The notes under the pieces: model-generated
What the model saw: only the letters and a program-made list of their open reading frames with translations
Told to the model about the DNA's origin: nothing
Database searches by the model: none
Part shown: positions 21,690-33,640 of the stretch, piece after piece
Layout of the letters: each line of letters begins with the position of its first letter
Position numbering within the stretch: position 1 is the first letter of the stretch
Program-made: the position numbers and the translations under genes
Source: Orientallactaga sibirica
Lineage: Eukaryota > Chordata > Mammalia > Rodentia > Dipodidae
Direction: 5' to 3'
Length of the DNA: 64,000 nt
Assembly: GCA_036365145.1 (NCBI GenBank)
Contig: JAEOAD010000029.1
Coordinates: 19,701,001 to 19,765,000, forward strand

Positions 21690-22555
21690 TTCATTCACCT
21701 ACAAAAGACATCTTGGTTCCTTCTAAATTATAGCAATTATGAAACAAAGCTGCTATAAGCAGCAGTGTTCAAGTTTTTCTTTTGGAAATAAGCTTTAAAA
21801 ACATTTGGGTAAATTCCAAAGAGGCCAATTGTTGGACCATATGGTGAGAATATGTTTAATTCTAGAAGACACTGTCAAACCATCTTCCAAAATGCATGAA
21901 CCACTGTGTATCCCAATCTGTCCTTGAGACATTCATGTTGCCATGTATTTGGAAGTTGTCTCCTCTGGTAGACAAAAAGTAGGGTTCTATCCTTGTAATT
22001 TCCAATTCCATCAAGATCTGTGATGTCTAGTACTTTTCTTCTACATATTTTTAATCTGAACATGTTTGGGGTGATGTTTCTATCTTTTGTACATTACTTA
22101 AATTGTGAATTTCAATATTGTTTCAAATTTTTTCTTTTTGATTTTGGATAGCAGTTGCTTTTCAGGTACCTAGCTGTTGTTTACAAACATGTCAAACAAG
22201 TCAGTATTTTATAGAGCAGATATTCTTTTTATTTCAGTGTTAGAAATTTAAACTAGGGCCTCCAGGATATTAGGCATTTGGTCTATTACAGGACATTGAC
22301 CAAGCCATGAGCAGAAAATTTTTATTTTAATAAGTCAACATTATCTAGTTCCTTACTATAGCTTTATGTGATAGTATGCCTAACAATTAAGCCAAGAATT
22401 TTACAGTTCTGAGTATTACATTTAGGTCTATGTCCCATATTTGATTGACTTTTGTGAAAGACATAAAGATTCAAGATATCTGAACTCACTTTTTAAATGT
22501 AGTTCTCCATTTGTTCCAGAATTATATATTTTGAAGTCCTATTTATAAGTTAGTA
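21690..22555 (-). mobile_element. Old L1 ORF2 fragments, minus strand
   Basis: Antisense L1 landmarks appear in order: GCAATTATGAAACAAAGCTGC, GGACCATATGGTGAGAATATG, CAAACCATCTTCCAAAATGC (the region before the 'TGGGTATATACC' end of ORF2) and TTTGATTGACTTTTGTGAAAGAC. Divergence is high and the segments are interrupted by an old SINE-like scrap at about 22215-22310. Confidence 0.55.
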
Positions 22556-22556
22556 G

Positions 22557-22797
22557 TGTTGTAGTTACCTTCTCATTGCTGGGACAAACACCTGACCAGA
22601 AATAGCTTATGGAAGGAAAAGGTTTAGTTCAGGCTTAAGATTCCAGAACAAGCTTCATGATGGCAGGGGACAGTATGGCAGTAGCAGCCAACACCTCCTC
22701 CAGCAAGGGTCCACCTGCTAAATTGCCATCAGCTTGGAACCAAGCATTGAAAATACATGAGTTTTGGGGGGCAACTTAATCAAATCACTACACACAG
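22557..22797 (-). mobile_element. MaLR-type LTR, minus strand
   Basis: TTGTAGTTACCTTCTCATTGCTGGGAC is the reverse complement of the usual 3' end of rodent MaLR LTRs, and GGCAACTTAATCAAATCACTACACA is the reverse complement of the TGTG(T/G)...start. About 240 bp, so internally shortened. Probably solitary. Confidence 0.6.
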
Positions 22798-23159
22798 GTT
22801 CATGCTTATAATAATGTCTTTGTTCAAAATGACTTAGTCTCTTTATTAAATTATGCTAAATATCTAAATTTTGCCTATGAATACTCAAGTGCAATGAGCA
22901 AAGTCAGTAAAGGAATGACTAATCCATGAAATAAGTGAAATACTACAAAATGCATGACCCAATAATTAAAAGTAGGGAAGCAAAGGTCTGTCCCCCTGTG
23001 TATTGTGTAACTCCATTGCTTTCCTGGGGAGATAGGAAACATTGAACCAACATTTATTCACCCAAGACGACAAATATACCAACATAACAACTCTATATAA
23101 GTCTAGCTTGGTAAACCAAATGACTTTGTCAGTGTTTAGAAACATCCCAACTGGGCACA

Positions 23160-25873
23160 GTTTATGAAAGAGAAAGAGAGAAGAGAAAGAGGAGGGAGTG
23201 AGAGAGAAAAAAAAAACAGGATAAGATTGAGGTTAGTCTTCATCATACCCGTTCCAGGCTGCTGTGATTCAGGTGTTTTCTCTAAGCACCTGATGCAGAT
23301 TTGACATTTTAGTATGTCTTTCAGGGGATAGGATTTTATAGTACCATTTCCATTTGGGTCTAGTTCCCCCACACCCCACCATTCCCCTGCCATCCCACCC
23401 TACCATCCTTATTGTCTAGTCCTTGATATGTATATTAGGTGGGTCAGCATCTCGGAAAAATATAGGTTAGGAACCACAGATGAATGAGACCATGCGATGC
23501 TTATCTTTCTGTGATTGGGTGAGTTCACTGAGAATGATCTGCTCCAAGTTTGACCATTTTTCTTCAAATTACATTGTGTCATTTTTCCTTACTGCTGTGT
23601 AGAATTCCATTGTGTAGATATACCACATCTTAGTTATCCATTCATCTACTGATGGACATCTGGGATGATTCCAGTTCTTAGCAATTATAAACTGAGCAGT
23701 TATAAACATGGTTGAGCAAATATCTCTGAACTGAGCTTGGAGTTTTAGGGTATATGCCCAGTAAGGGAATAACTGGGTCTGTTGGTACCTGTATAGTCAT
23801 CCTGTTTAGGAGTCTCCATATTGCTTTCCATAGTGGTTGTATCAGCTTACATTTCCACCAACAATGAATGAGGGTTCCTACTTCTCCACAACCTTGTCAG
23901 CATTTGTTGTCATTAGATTTAAAAAAAAAAAAAATGTGCTGTCCTTACTGGGGTAAGGTGTAATCTCATAGATGTTTTAATTTGCATTTCTCTGATGATT
24001 AGAGACATTGAACATTTTCTTAAGTATGTGTTTGCCATTTGTATTTATTCCTCTGAGAACTCCCTGTGAAGTCCCCCCCCCCACTTTTTGAATTGTTGTT
24101 TGACTTTTTCTTTAGGTTTTTGAGTTCTTTATAGATTTTAGAAATCAGGCCTCTGACTGATATGTATATGGCAAAAATTTTCTCCCATCCTGTGGGTAAT
24201 CTGTTGGCTCTGCTCATTATATGTTTGCTGGTGAAAAAGCTTTTCAGCTTCATGATATCCCAATGGCTGAGTGTTTAATTTCCTGAGCTACTGGGGTTTT
24301 GTTTAGAAAGTCTTTTCCCACTCCTATATCATGGAAAGTTCCTCATATTATTTTCTTCCAGTACTAGCAGAGTTTCTGGACTTATATTGAGGTATTTGAT
24401 CCATTTGGGCATGATTTTTGTGCACAGAGAGATGTGTGGATCAAGTTTCATTTTCCTACATATGGTTGTCCAGTTTGTCCTGCACCATTTGTTGAAGATG
24501 CTATCTTGTTTCCACTCTATATTGTTAGGTCCCTTGTCAAATATCAAGTAGGTGTAGTTATTTGACCCAAAGTCTGGGTCTTCTATTCTGTTCCATTGTT
24601 CTATAATCCTGTTCAAGATCAATTTTAATGATACCTTAACCTATTAGAGACATGGATCCAAAGTACAACACTAGGTAATTAACCCTAACCACCAAGCAAA
24701 TATCAAAAATCTGTAATTTAAGTCCAGTATCATAAAAGTGACTGTTAGGGTCAAGATTTTTTAATTCCACTCCTCCAGATGAGTGGAGTACCCAAGAGAA
24801 ACTTTAAACCTAACTATTACTGACCTGTAACTCCCAGTACCAGCATGTGGTGAACATCCACAATGAACTGTTGATGAGTGAGATCTACAAGGTTTCCCAA
24901 AAGGAGACAGATTTCTGTCAGAGTACTTGATGACCCACCAAAGGTTAATGGTAAGACCCTATTGCCAAAGACACCATAGGCTGTTGGGATGGAACATGGA
25001 GGGACCTGGCTGGAATCTGGAAGAGAGTCAGTCCCCAGACAGTTAGCTTATCTAGTGCCAGAAGGTGCTACATGAGGTGCTACATGGGGGAAAATATCTA
25101 AGCAACTGGTGGGCTATGCTACTCAGCAGCAAACAACCTGACATGATGCTCACACAAGTGCAATAGTGGCACACAGTCATGGTGGTTACCAACTGCTCTT
25201 GATTTGGCTAAAGGATCCACTCAATGGAATGGAACCCATACCTGGAACTGGGAAACAAGTCAGAACCATATCCAAAAATGAGCCTGCTCTCCAATATCAA
25301 GCTCCCACCAATAGTGGGAAACAAGAGGGCCTACACCTATTAAATTCTCTCTAAAGTAATAATGGTTATCCATGCATCTTCTACTGACCTCACTCTCCAT
25401 TGGAGAATCTGCTTCTTTTATTCAGATGGATGCAGAATCTGAGGAGAGAATCAGCCCATCATACCTCACCAGGGCACCAGCTGAAGCCATAGAGTTATTG
25501 GAGAAATGAGCAAGAGTGCTGCTTTCTCAGTGAACCTGGTACCAGCACAAAGGTGAAGGAGATAGACAGAAAGAACATTCAACTCCTACCTTATCAGGTA
25601 TCCAGAGACCAAGAGACTCCCAAGACCTCGTTACTGAAATAGACCTAAAATGAACCCAACATGGCTCAGGGAAATTCGTGGAAGAGGGGACAGAAAGATT
25701 GTTAGAGCCATGAGTTGGGTTATTATGCCCAGAGATGTTGCATCTCTTGCATAACTAATGGCTACCCCCATAAGGCAAGACCCACTTTACCCATGCGTGA
25801 GGGCAGGGAGAAGGCTAACAATGGCACCATCATGGCTGTATACACTCTATATACATAACTAATAAAAAAAAAA
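23160..25873 (+). mobile_element. L1 with inverted 5' segment (twin-priming structure)
   Basis: The left part (23160-24650) is antisense L1 covering the ORF2 C-terminus and the first part of the 3'UTR. The right part (24651-25873) is sense L1 covering the rest of the 3'UTR and ending in AATAAAAAAAAAA. The L1 order of the two parts is complementary, which fits a single insertion with 5' inversion. A short AGTTTA match at the left edge (about 23159) and right after the tail (25873) is a weak TSD candidate. Confidence 0.7.
23420..24650 (-). pseudogene. L1 ORF2 C-terminal fragment
   Basis: On the minus strand a 97-codon open stretch (24622-24329) reads SIFNKWCRTNWTTICRKMKL, the conserved C-terminal ORF2 motif 'SIFNKWCW.NW...CRRMK.DP'. 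Downstream come IYPKTPSSVQRYLLNHVYNC-like and PRCPSTDEWITKMWYIYTME segments in shifted frames, ending near the standard 'SEFTQSQKDKHRMVSF' stretch. Several frameshifts are present. No RT catalytic motif is included. ORF2 encodes the endonuclease/reverse transcriptase; this piece is only the C-terminal part. Confidence 0.8.
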
Positions 25874-25879
25874 GTTTAC

Positions 25880-26137
25880 ATTATTCCAATCTTCCCTTGT
25901 CATGCCTTATACCAGCTAAAATATTTATTCTGTGCCATTACATGTTAAAATATGTAACTTGTTTTGAATTTACAGGACTCACAGTTAAGAGACAGTCTTA
26001 AATCTCAGATGAGACTTGAGGCTTGGGAACTATCTTAAGCTGACAATGACTATGAATTTTGTCCAAAAACAATATGCAATTTGCAATGCAAAATGATTAT
26101 AAATCTATTGGCACCAAGGACAAAATGCAGTAGCTTA
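25880..26137. other. Unique DNA
   Basis: No supported feature. Confidence 0.5.
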
Positions 26138-26512
26138 TGTGGACAGACTTAAAGAGATTCAGGAGTTTATTAAACTTGTAACTTATATCTCTAGCCCTGG
26201 ATCTAGGAGGTGTCACTGTAGGCATATCCTGGGGTCCAGCCCTAACTTGTTACTGAAGGCAGATCTGAATTCCAGCATATATTCCATATATTCCAGGTAT
26301 AGAGTGTTTGAGCTTGGCCTGAGGTTGCTGGAGTGTGCTTGTTTATGGTGCTGGTGGTGTTATTTCTCTTTACATGGACCTGTGAAAGGGGGTCAGCTTC
26401 TTCTGTCATTATACAACTTGCTCTGGATCTGTAAGCATCAATAAATCTGTTCTACCTATAAACTGTGCCTGGTTTGGAAATTTATCCCAGCAAGATAAAG
26501 CTGGCTATGACA
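26138..26512 (+). mobile_element. MaLR-type LTR, plus strand
   Basis: TGTGGACAGACTTAAAG...GCTATGACA, 375 bp. It shares the order of blocks with the LTRs at 18.7 and 21.1 kb: AGGAGGTGTCACTG, ACATGGACCTGTGAAA, GGATCTGTAAGC followed by ATCAATAAATC (polyadenylation signal AATAAA) and AACTGTGCCTGGTTTGGAAA. So it is the same LTR family in the opposite orientation. No internal region, hence solitary. Confidence 0.7.
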
Positions 26513-26730
26513 TGTAGACATGCTTGCTTTTCAGTCAAGTTATTATGCATATGGTTTTACTGTATATATTTGAAACATATAATAATAATTCTGTATAGAT
26601 TTAAAATACTTTACATTTAACAAATGAGATGTTTGACAATAAATGACTTTACATGTAAATACCATTCATTATATTATCTAAGTATATTGAGGCAAGTTTT
26701 AATGATTTATACTTTACTCTTTCTTTACTT

Positions 26731-26884
26731 GTTTTTTTTGGTTTTCAAGGTAGTGTCTCATTCTATCCCAGGCTGACCTGGAATTCAGTATGTAATCTCA
26801 GGCTGGCTTCAAACTGACAGCAATCCTCCTACTTCAAGTTCTGGAGTGCTGGGATTAAAGGTATGCACCACCAGGTCTGGCTAT
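26731..26884 (-). mobile_element. B1 SINE, minus strand
   Basis: Contains the reverse-complement B1 landmarks CCCAGGCTGACCTGGAATTC, GAGTGCTGGGATTAAAGG and CACCACCAGGTCTGGC, with a T-rich tail at the left. Confidence 0.9.
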
Positions 26885-26977
26885 ACTTTAGTTTTAAAAT
26901 TACGACATGAGAACACAATGCGGAAACATTTAAAAAAAAAGTTTGTATCTTTGTACAATGTCTGGGCTATTGAATAA

Positions 26978-27110
26978 CAGCCAGGTGTGGTGGTGCATGC
27001 CTTTAATCCTAGCACTATGGAGGCAGAGATCGGAGGATCATTATGTGTTTCAGGTCAGCCTGGGACTAGAGTGAGACCCTAGCTCAGAAAAACAAATCAA
27101 AACAAACAAC
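26978..27110 (+). mobile_element. B1 SINE, plus strand
   Basis: CAGCCAGGTGTGGTGGTGCATGCC, TTTAATCCTAGCACT, GGTCAGCCTGGGACTAGAG and GAGACCCTAGCTCAGAAAAAC. The middle is shortened by about 20 bp. Confidence 0.9.
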
Positions 27111-27235
27111 AATGACAAAAATTATATTGAATAATAGTAAGTTCCCAAGATACATGGGTTAAATTTGTGGCAATTTGTCACTTTCTTTGGTAACCAGGCC
27201 AAGTCAAACACATGTTTCTTTATTCCAGATTTAAT

Positions 27236-27324
27236 TCCTAAAATTAACTGTTAGGTCACACAGTGCACGTCACCATATATAATGTTTAACTACTAACATT
27301 AGCCATTAGGTGACATAGTGCACA

Positions 27325-27325
<1 letters not shown>
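27236..27325 (+). repeat. Pair of imperfect 22-bp direct repeats
   Basis: TTAGGTCACACAGTGCACGTCA and TTAGGTGACATAGTGCACATCA lie about 57 bp apart. They abut a CA microsatellite. Origin unknown. Confidence 0.6.

Positions 27326-27373
<48 letters not shown>
27326..27373 (+). repeat. (CA)24 microsatellite
   Basis: A 48-base CA run. Confidence 0.95.
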
Positions 27374-27376
<3 letters not shown>

Positions 27377-28283
27377 GGGTTACAGAATGGTTATCAGGAT
27401 AAACAAGGCTGGGGCAGAAGAAGAAGCCTGAGAAGGGGATGGGAAGTTGACAGGGATGCAGCAAAAGGAGCCAGCTGGAGCCTTGCAGGAATGCAGCAGC
27501 AGTCAGGCCACAGGCTTCCATGATGCATGCAGGTCAGATCTGAGCCTCTGGGTCCCAAGCAGGAATGTGGTGGCTGTAAGCATGATGGGAAGGACACATC
27601 AGATGGATGGACAGCATGCTTAGACAGATAATAGTTGGATGGGCAGAAGAAAATTGGAGTAAGACAAGCCAATAATGGGCAGTCTGGTCAGGAGATCTCT
27701 GCCTGTCAGTGGGCTTGCTGCCATTCTAATGGAAGGTGTTCTCTTTATGGGACTCAGGTAAGGGAGTTGCATATGTCCTCCATCTGGCATGCCCTATCAT
27801 TTCTTGGGCCTGGTTCTCTTAATGCAATTTTAATATGCCATTAGACTCTAAGGTCCAAATTTTCTTGATAAATGTGGAGAGCTACCTACCCTTTCTACTC
27901 CCAGAAATAAGGAATTTATTAGTCTGTGCCACATGTGTGGTGCCAAACAGATGGTGTCCCTCATGTGCTCATCACAGTTCAAGATTCATCTCTGTCCTCA
28001 AAGTGTTAAAAGCTGGAGTGTGAGATGGAGTGTTTCAGGGCAAGGCAGTCTAAGAAACACTGTTTCATACAATATGGAGTAATAACAGGACAAGCCACAG
28101 CCTGATCTCAACAAATTAAAACATCTATTTTGAGCTCAATATATCTGAAAACATTTAAAGTCATGAACTTTATAATTAATTTTTCAAGTATCTTAGTTCA
28201 AATAGAAATATCAATTCAAAGCAATGTTTACCCACAATCAAGTTACAATTATACACTTATAAGCACCCTGCACCTTGTTTTAA
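27374..28283. other. Less AT-biased stretch, unassigned
   Basis: 27400-28080 is noticeably richer in G+C than the flanks (many GGGATGGGAAG and CAGCAGCAG-type words) but shows no repeat family I can name. Open frames on both strands (for example 27394-27672 minus) lack domain signs. It may be an old LTR or other unannotated repeat. Confidence 0.35.
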
Positions 28284-28391
28284 TGATAGAGTCTTACTTG
28301 GAAACCCAGACTGGACTCAAACTTGCAGCAATCTTCCTGCCTCTGTCTTCCAATTGGTGTGATTATTGGTATGTACTACCATATCCAGCAA
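28284..28391 (-). mobile_element. Old B1 fragment, minus strand
   Basis: GGAAACCCAGACTGGACTCAAACTTGC, ATCTTCCTGCCTCTG and GTATGTACTACCATATCCAGC match a diverged minus-strand B1. Confidence 0.6.
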
Positions 28392-28414
28392 AAGGTGTTT
28401 TAAATTGTTAAGTA

Positions 28415-28591
28415 GGTGTTTTGTTTTTGTTTTGTTTTGTTTTGGTTTTCAAGGTAGAGTCTTGCTGTAGCCCAGGCTGACCTGGAATTCACTACATAGT
28501 CACCTTGAATTCATGGCGTCCTCCTACTTTTGTGTCCGGAGTGCTTGGACTAAAGGTGTGCACCACCATGCTGAGCAGTATTTTTTTTTTT
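28415..28591 (-). mobile_element. B1 SINE, minus strand
   Basis: (TTTTG)n tail at the left, then CCCAGGCTGACCTGGAATTC and GTGCACCACCATGCTGAGC at the right end. Confidence 0.9.
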
Positions 28592-29228
28592 TTAAGGCTT
28601 CACATCTTTTGATTCTTCTGGGTTGTCCTCTAACAGATTGCAGCTGAAAGTTGCGTGCAGTCAATTCCCTGAATACTTTTCTTTCTAGTAGTATTTCTTA
28701 CCATCACTGTCCCATGGCCAGTAATCTAGCAAATGAACACTTTTTAGTCTGAATTGATTTATTTTCCTTCACATTTTGATAACCCTCTTTACATAAACTA
28801 ATTTCATTCTTGCCAAATTTCATTTATCCAATGACACCTCATGAAGATTGCCATGGCTAAGCTGAGTAATTTTCATTTATATACACACGTCTCATTTTCC
28901 AGGATGGATTTCACTTTCTTTCATGATTATGGTTCTAAATTTCAATGTTTTCATCATGATATTTTGCAACCCTACAATTGAATTATTCATTTGCAAGAAG
29001 TACTTTCTCTGTATTTAATTTCATAGATTTTATTTCAATTAAATTCATCTTTATATTTTCCCCAGTGTTCTATCTATGCCTCAATATGTAACTCATAATT
29101 TTCTATACAGTCTTTTTCCTTTAACATATCTAATTTTGAATCCTTTGTTGTTTAATCATTCATCTTTATATATTTTTCTATTTTAATTTTTAAAAAATTA
29201 TTTATTTTTTAATTTTTTTTAAATTTAT
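28592..29228. other. Unique AT-rich DNA
   Basis: No supported feature. Confidence 0.5.
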
Positions 29229-29415
29229 TTTAGAGTTTGTTTATCAGTTAAGATACTTGCCTGCTAAGCCTAAAGACTCAGGTTTGATTGCCAGTACCCA
29301 CATATGCCAGTAGAACATGTACCTAGGATTTGTTTACAGTGGCTAGAGTCCCTGCTGTGCCCATTTTCTCTCTGTTTATCACCTTCCCTCTCTCAAATAA
29401 ATAAAACAAAAATAA
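29229..29415 (+). mobile_element. ID-headed SINE, plus strand
   Basis: The head is degraded (TTTGTTTATCAGTTAAGATAC) but GCCTGCTAAGCCTAAAGAC, GGTTTGATTGCCAGTACCC, CAGTGGCTAGAGTCCCTGC and the AAATAAATAAAAC tail are clear. Confidence 0.8.
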
Positions 29416-30559
29416 ATAAATTTATTGATAATAGACTATTAAATATTGATGTAAGAGAAACAAAGATGGGGAAATAAAGTGTTAATTTTGTTGTTGATTT
29501 TTTAAAAGGTATAGCAGTTATTTTCTAATTGTTCTCATCGGAACAGAAGCAGCGTATAGGGGCCGGTATTAATTTCACAATTACAGTAATAAGGGGAAGT
29601 TTCATCATGGTGTATAAAGCCTGGCCACGTGCTCACATTTGTCACAAATGCAGGAAAGACACTCAAATGAGGGGCATGACCCTCAAATTACAGAAAGTAA
29701 CTCTTGGAGTCTTTTCTTCAAGAGGAGGCTGAACTCTAGGAGAAGACCCTACAAGTTAGGAATCCTTAGGGAATCGTTATTTATAGCAGTGCCTGGACGA
29801 AGAGAACTAATCCTTGGAGTTACCCAAGAGTGTCCTTGTTCCCATTAGCAGCAACCTAAAGAAGAAGAAACTGACCCTTAAAGTTTATTTAATCTGAGGG
29901 TGAGCACACTGCATCTGCTTTCATGACTGTTTGGATCTTTCTGTGGCTATAGCTCTTTGCACACTTTGCATTCATTGTTCAGAATAATACGTGAAGAAAT
30001 ACTTTTACATGGAGAAAGGACAAAAAACTTTTAACTCTGAATAGTCCTTAAACGTCTGTTGAAGGAAGGCACCTGGGGATATTTCCTCTTGGATTCTGAT
30101 GATCCAGAACACACACACACACGGTTCACTAATTTAATCACAGGAACCCCAGTTTTTGTCGTCAATAGCATTCTTATGCATGTATGTTTGTATGTTTGTT
30201 CTGCATCAAGAGACAATAAGACCACTGAAGAAACTGGGGACAGATCATAGCTTAAGATCAATCAGCATCTCTAAACCTTCCTTGTCAATATTGGTCATCT
30301 GTGCTGTTCAGGCCAAAGTTACATCAAAGCAGAGGAAACCTAGTCACGTCACGTTAAGTTGATGGATTTCATGGTTATAAGATAAACTTCAGGGAAGTTA
30401 CAAATAAAGAATAAGAAATATTCCTACAGTTCTTTCCCAAACTTCATTCTTATCATTCATTCTCACACTTTGTTCTTATAATTCATCCTAACAGAGGGAT
30501 CTCATTTGAGAGTGTGAGCTTTGAATACACAGTACAGTTAGGCTGATAATAATCCAAGC
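29416..30559. other. Unique DNA, no feature recognised
   Basis: 29530-30030 is less AT-rich and has a few overlapping open frames (29529-29848 plus), but no start context, domain or repeat signature. Nothing further is supported. Confidence 0.4.
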
Positions 30560-30690
30560 CCTCTTTTAGTGATATATCTCCAGAATGGTTCCACATCCCA
30601 AAGACTCCATCAGCTAAGAACTAGGTAAGATGCTTGATCACAAACACTTGGGGGTGTGGACAACTTTTTTACATCCAAACCATAGTAACA
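30560..30690 (-). mobile_element. Possible LTR end fragment
   Basis: CACATCCCAAAGACTCCATCAGC and ACTTGGGGGTGTGGAC...ACATCCAAACCATAGTA resemble the 5' end of minus-strand MaLR-type LTRs. Too short and diverged to be sure. Confidence 0.3.
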
Positions 30691-30985
30691 GGCATTGTTT
30701 TACTGTATTTGTCTCAATATCAATGTGAATACTAACATACATTTATATCTGGAAATACATTTAGATTTGGATTTCATTATCACTAGCAGTTTTTGGAAAT
30801 TATGTTTTGCAAACATTCAAACTTGTTTGTATTTAAAAACTAGCCTTTTATTTAAAATCATTATTAAAACTTCCATAATTCAATATTTTCTTTAGAGAGC
30901 TTAAATCTGTGTTTTGTCATAAAAATATTTTCAGGAGACATATAGATTTAGTGTATCTTGATTTTTTTAAGATTCTAATAATTAT

Positions 30986-31190
30986 TTTAATATATTTTAT
31001 TTAGTTATTTATTTGAGAGAGAGAAAGAGGCAGAGAGAGAGAGAATGAATGGGTGCTCCAGGGCCTCCAGCCACTGCAAACAAATTCTAGATGCATGTGC
31101 CCTCTTGTACATCTGGCTTATGTGGGTACTGGAGAGTTGAACTGGGATCTTTGGCTTTGCAGGCAAATGCCTTAACTTCTAAGCCATCTC
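30986..31190 (-). mobile_element. ID-headed SINE, minus strand
   Basis: TATTTATTTGAGAGAGAGAAAG tail and CT-tract complement, CCAGGGCCTCCAGCCACTGC, CATCTGGCTTATGTGGG and CTAAGCCATCTC. The head stops early. AATAATTAT occurs on both sides as a short TSD. Confidence 0.9.
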
Positions 31191-31574
31191 ATAATAATTA
31201 TGTTAAATGCACATATAAACATAGCTTGTAATCAGAAAATTTTAAATGATATATTTTTGTCAAAGTATTATAGTCATTTGACTGATATTTTTAGACAGTC
31301 ATTCATAGAAGTAGATTAAAATATTTTACCTCTATAGAAATATCTTTATTTACACCTTCTTTTCAGCTGTAAAATGTAAAAAGTGACATATATGTATGTC
31401 TTCATATATTTAATTATGATATATCCATTTTTGCATTAATGATATGCTATGTACTTTTAATTATTTTATGCTCCTCAAAAAAATCAGAGTATATGACAAC
31501 TCTTCACATCTTTGGAGTTTCCCAGATTTTATGAGTCAAGTCATATTCATACTTTACACTTTTAAAACAATTGT
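31191..31574. other. Unique AT-rich DNA
   Basis: No supported feature. Confidence 0.5.
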
Positions 31575-31817
31575 ATTTACTTGGAGGGGACATATATCAT
31601 GTGTGTGGAGAAGAGAGGATAAGCTCAAGTGTTCTGTGCTCTATCTTCATTGAAACAAACTCTCTTGGTTCTGCTTCCTATTGCTTTAGGTGTTTGGAAG
31701 GATCACAGTTACATCATCACTTTGCCTCTAGCTTTTATATGGCTGCTGGAGAATCAAACCCAAGCCAACAGAGTTTGCATGCAAGCACCTTTACCTACTG
31801 ACCCATCTCCAAAGCCC
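31575..31817 (-). mobile_element. B4-like SINE, minus strand
   Basis: On the minus strand it begins GGGCTTTGGAGATGGGTCAG, then GGTGCTTGCATGCAAACTC and GGGTTTGATTCTCCAGC, giving a B4/ID-type head. The 3' end has CTCTTCTCCACACACATGATA. Confidence 0.6.
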
Positions 31818-31894
31818 TCATACTTTAAAAATTGGTAGCTAAGTCTATTTTAGTGTTGAGTTTTCAGTAGCTTCTGGATTTATAGTTTGGTAAT

Positions 31895-32048
31895 ATTTTG
31901 AGTGTCCTCAGTGTCTATCACCATCACCCTGACACAGGTTGTCAGGTTCTTCTTTGAAGCAGCACTCTTGCTCATCTCTCCAATTCCTCTGTGGTTTCAC
32001 CTGGGCCCTAGATGATGTGTTAGGGGTGCCTGTTTATGCCTAGTGTTG
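31895..32048 (-). mobile_element. L1 3'UTR fragment, minus strand
   Basis: GAGTGTCCTCAGTGTCTATC, GCAGCACTCTTGCTCATCTC and GATGATGTGTTAGGGGTGCC align in order with 54395-54530 in the L1 3'UTR on the same strand. No tail or TSD is evident. Confidence 0.65.
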
Positions 32049-32140
32049 TCCAAGCCCCTATAGATCTGCCATGTGTTAATGTTTACAAAGTGATAATAAT
32101 GCTTAAAACTCTTAAATTTATATTAATAATTACCTCTGAG

Positions 32141-32446
32141 GCCTGGAAATACAGCTCCATCAGCAAAGCTTGAGGACTGGAGTTCTATACCCATGGCTCA
32201 CATTAAAAAAATAATAATAATAATGCCATGGTGGTACAAGTTTATAATTTCAGCACTGTGAATGAAGGTGGTCAGCCAGTTCCCAGGAGCTCACTCGCCA
32301 GACAGTCTTGCTTACTTGGCAAGTTGCAGAACAATTAGAGAACATGTTTTGAAAATAAAAATGGCACATGATGAATGATATCTGAGGTTGTTCTCAAGTT
32401 CCACATGTATATCTATGTGCATGCATAGGCACACACACAAAATTAC
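32141..32446 (+). mobile_element. B4-like SINE, plus strand
   Basis: The diverged head GCCTGGAAATACAGCTCC and GGAGTTCTATACCCATGGCTC are followed by a B1-like middle (CCATGGTGGTACAAG, AATTTCAGCACTG, CCAGCCA-type words) and the B4 3' end ATCTGAGGTTGTTCTCAAG...GCATAGGCACACACAC. Confidence 0.6.
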
Positions 32447-33640
32447 ATCTGAACATATAAAGAAATTGACTCTTCATTTATGTTTTAAATTAAATTATTA
32501 TTTTAATCATTGAAAGTGATTAGATATGGGCTTGCAAAATAGCTAGAAATAAGAATGGGCAGCCTTTAAAATTTCAAATAAAGATTATTATTTGTATTGT
32601 ACTTCAGGTCACTAAAGATAACTTGAAGTGTGTTTATAATGGCTTCTAGTTGTCAAAGAGAGAAATCATGTTAGTAAAGGTGAAGTTGAGTCCATGGGGG
32701 CTTGCTGCCAACTTTAACTCTAGACTGGGAAAGTGAGTGACTGAAACAACTAGAGATATTATAAATTACAATGGTATGTCTACAGAATACCTATTTTCTT
32801 TTACCAAACTAAAATTGTAAAAGTTAGCTATTTTAGATCCTTTGTTAATTTTTTTAAATCAAAAAAGCTGTTGGATATACTTTAATTATTGACTGAACAA
32901 TTTCTAGTCTCCTTGAAGAATCTCTTCAGAACAGAAATGCCAGGTTTTTCTTAAGTGGACTTTACTTTTTATCTCCAGCACATTAAGTGATTGAAATTTG
33001 CTTTTAAAAGGCCTTGCTTTTATTTTCAGGGCTTCTGTCAATCTTTCAATAATTCACTTGGCCTTTCTTTTCAATCAGTAATAGTAGAAGAAATAATGAC
33101 TTTCTCTTGCAATAATGATCATAAGAGAACAAATAATTTTTATAATGACAGCCTGCACTTTGTGAAGAAACAGTCTTTAAAAGATAAATTTATTATCATT
33201 ATTATATATTTTTCTTGTGTGGAAGGCAGTGTAATCATGAGACCTCACTTATTTCTCATGCTTTCTCACACTTTCTGAATGACCTTAAGTATGTTTCTTA
33301 AACCTGCAATTTGTGAGACAATGATGGGGACAATGTATTTTTTATGCTGTAATTTATTTTTATGAGAGTTGGGTATTTTTTGGGGTATCTTCCTTCCCTT
33401 AACCACATTCCATTAGCTTTTCCTATTACTGGATGAACATCTAGGTTTTACTCAAATGAGTGGTGACTAAAACTATTCATCTATATTTCCTATTTTTGTT
33501 CATTCCATTTCTTTTGGACTCTTTATATTCAATTTAGTTTTTGTCTTAAATTTTTGTATAACATGCAATAATTAATTTTTGTTTAATTCTTGGGAGAATT
33601 TTAATTTTATTGTCCTATAGAGACTTTTCTATAAAACACG
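32447..33640. other. 1.2 kb unique AT-rich DNA
   Basis: No repeat or gene recognised. The open frame at 32991-33278 has no visible domain. Confidence 0.5.

Noticed and set aside
24640..24700. TAACCCTAACC words suggesting an interstitial telomere repeat
   Set aside because: Only one and a half units; below any meaningful threshold and inside an L1 3'UTR.
26139..26444. 101-codon plus-strand frame
   Set aside because: Coincides with a MaLR-type LTR that shares blocks with the two LTRs at 18.7 and 21.1 kb.
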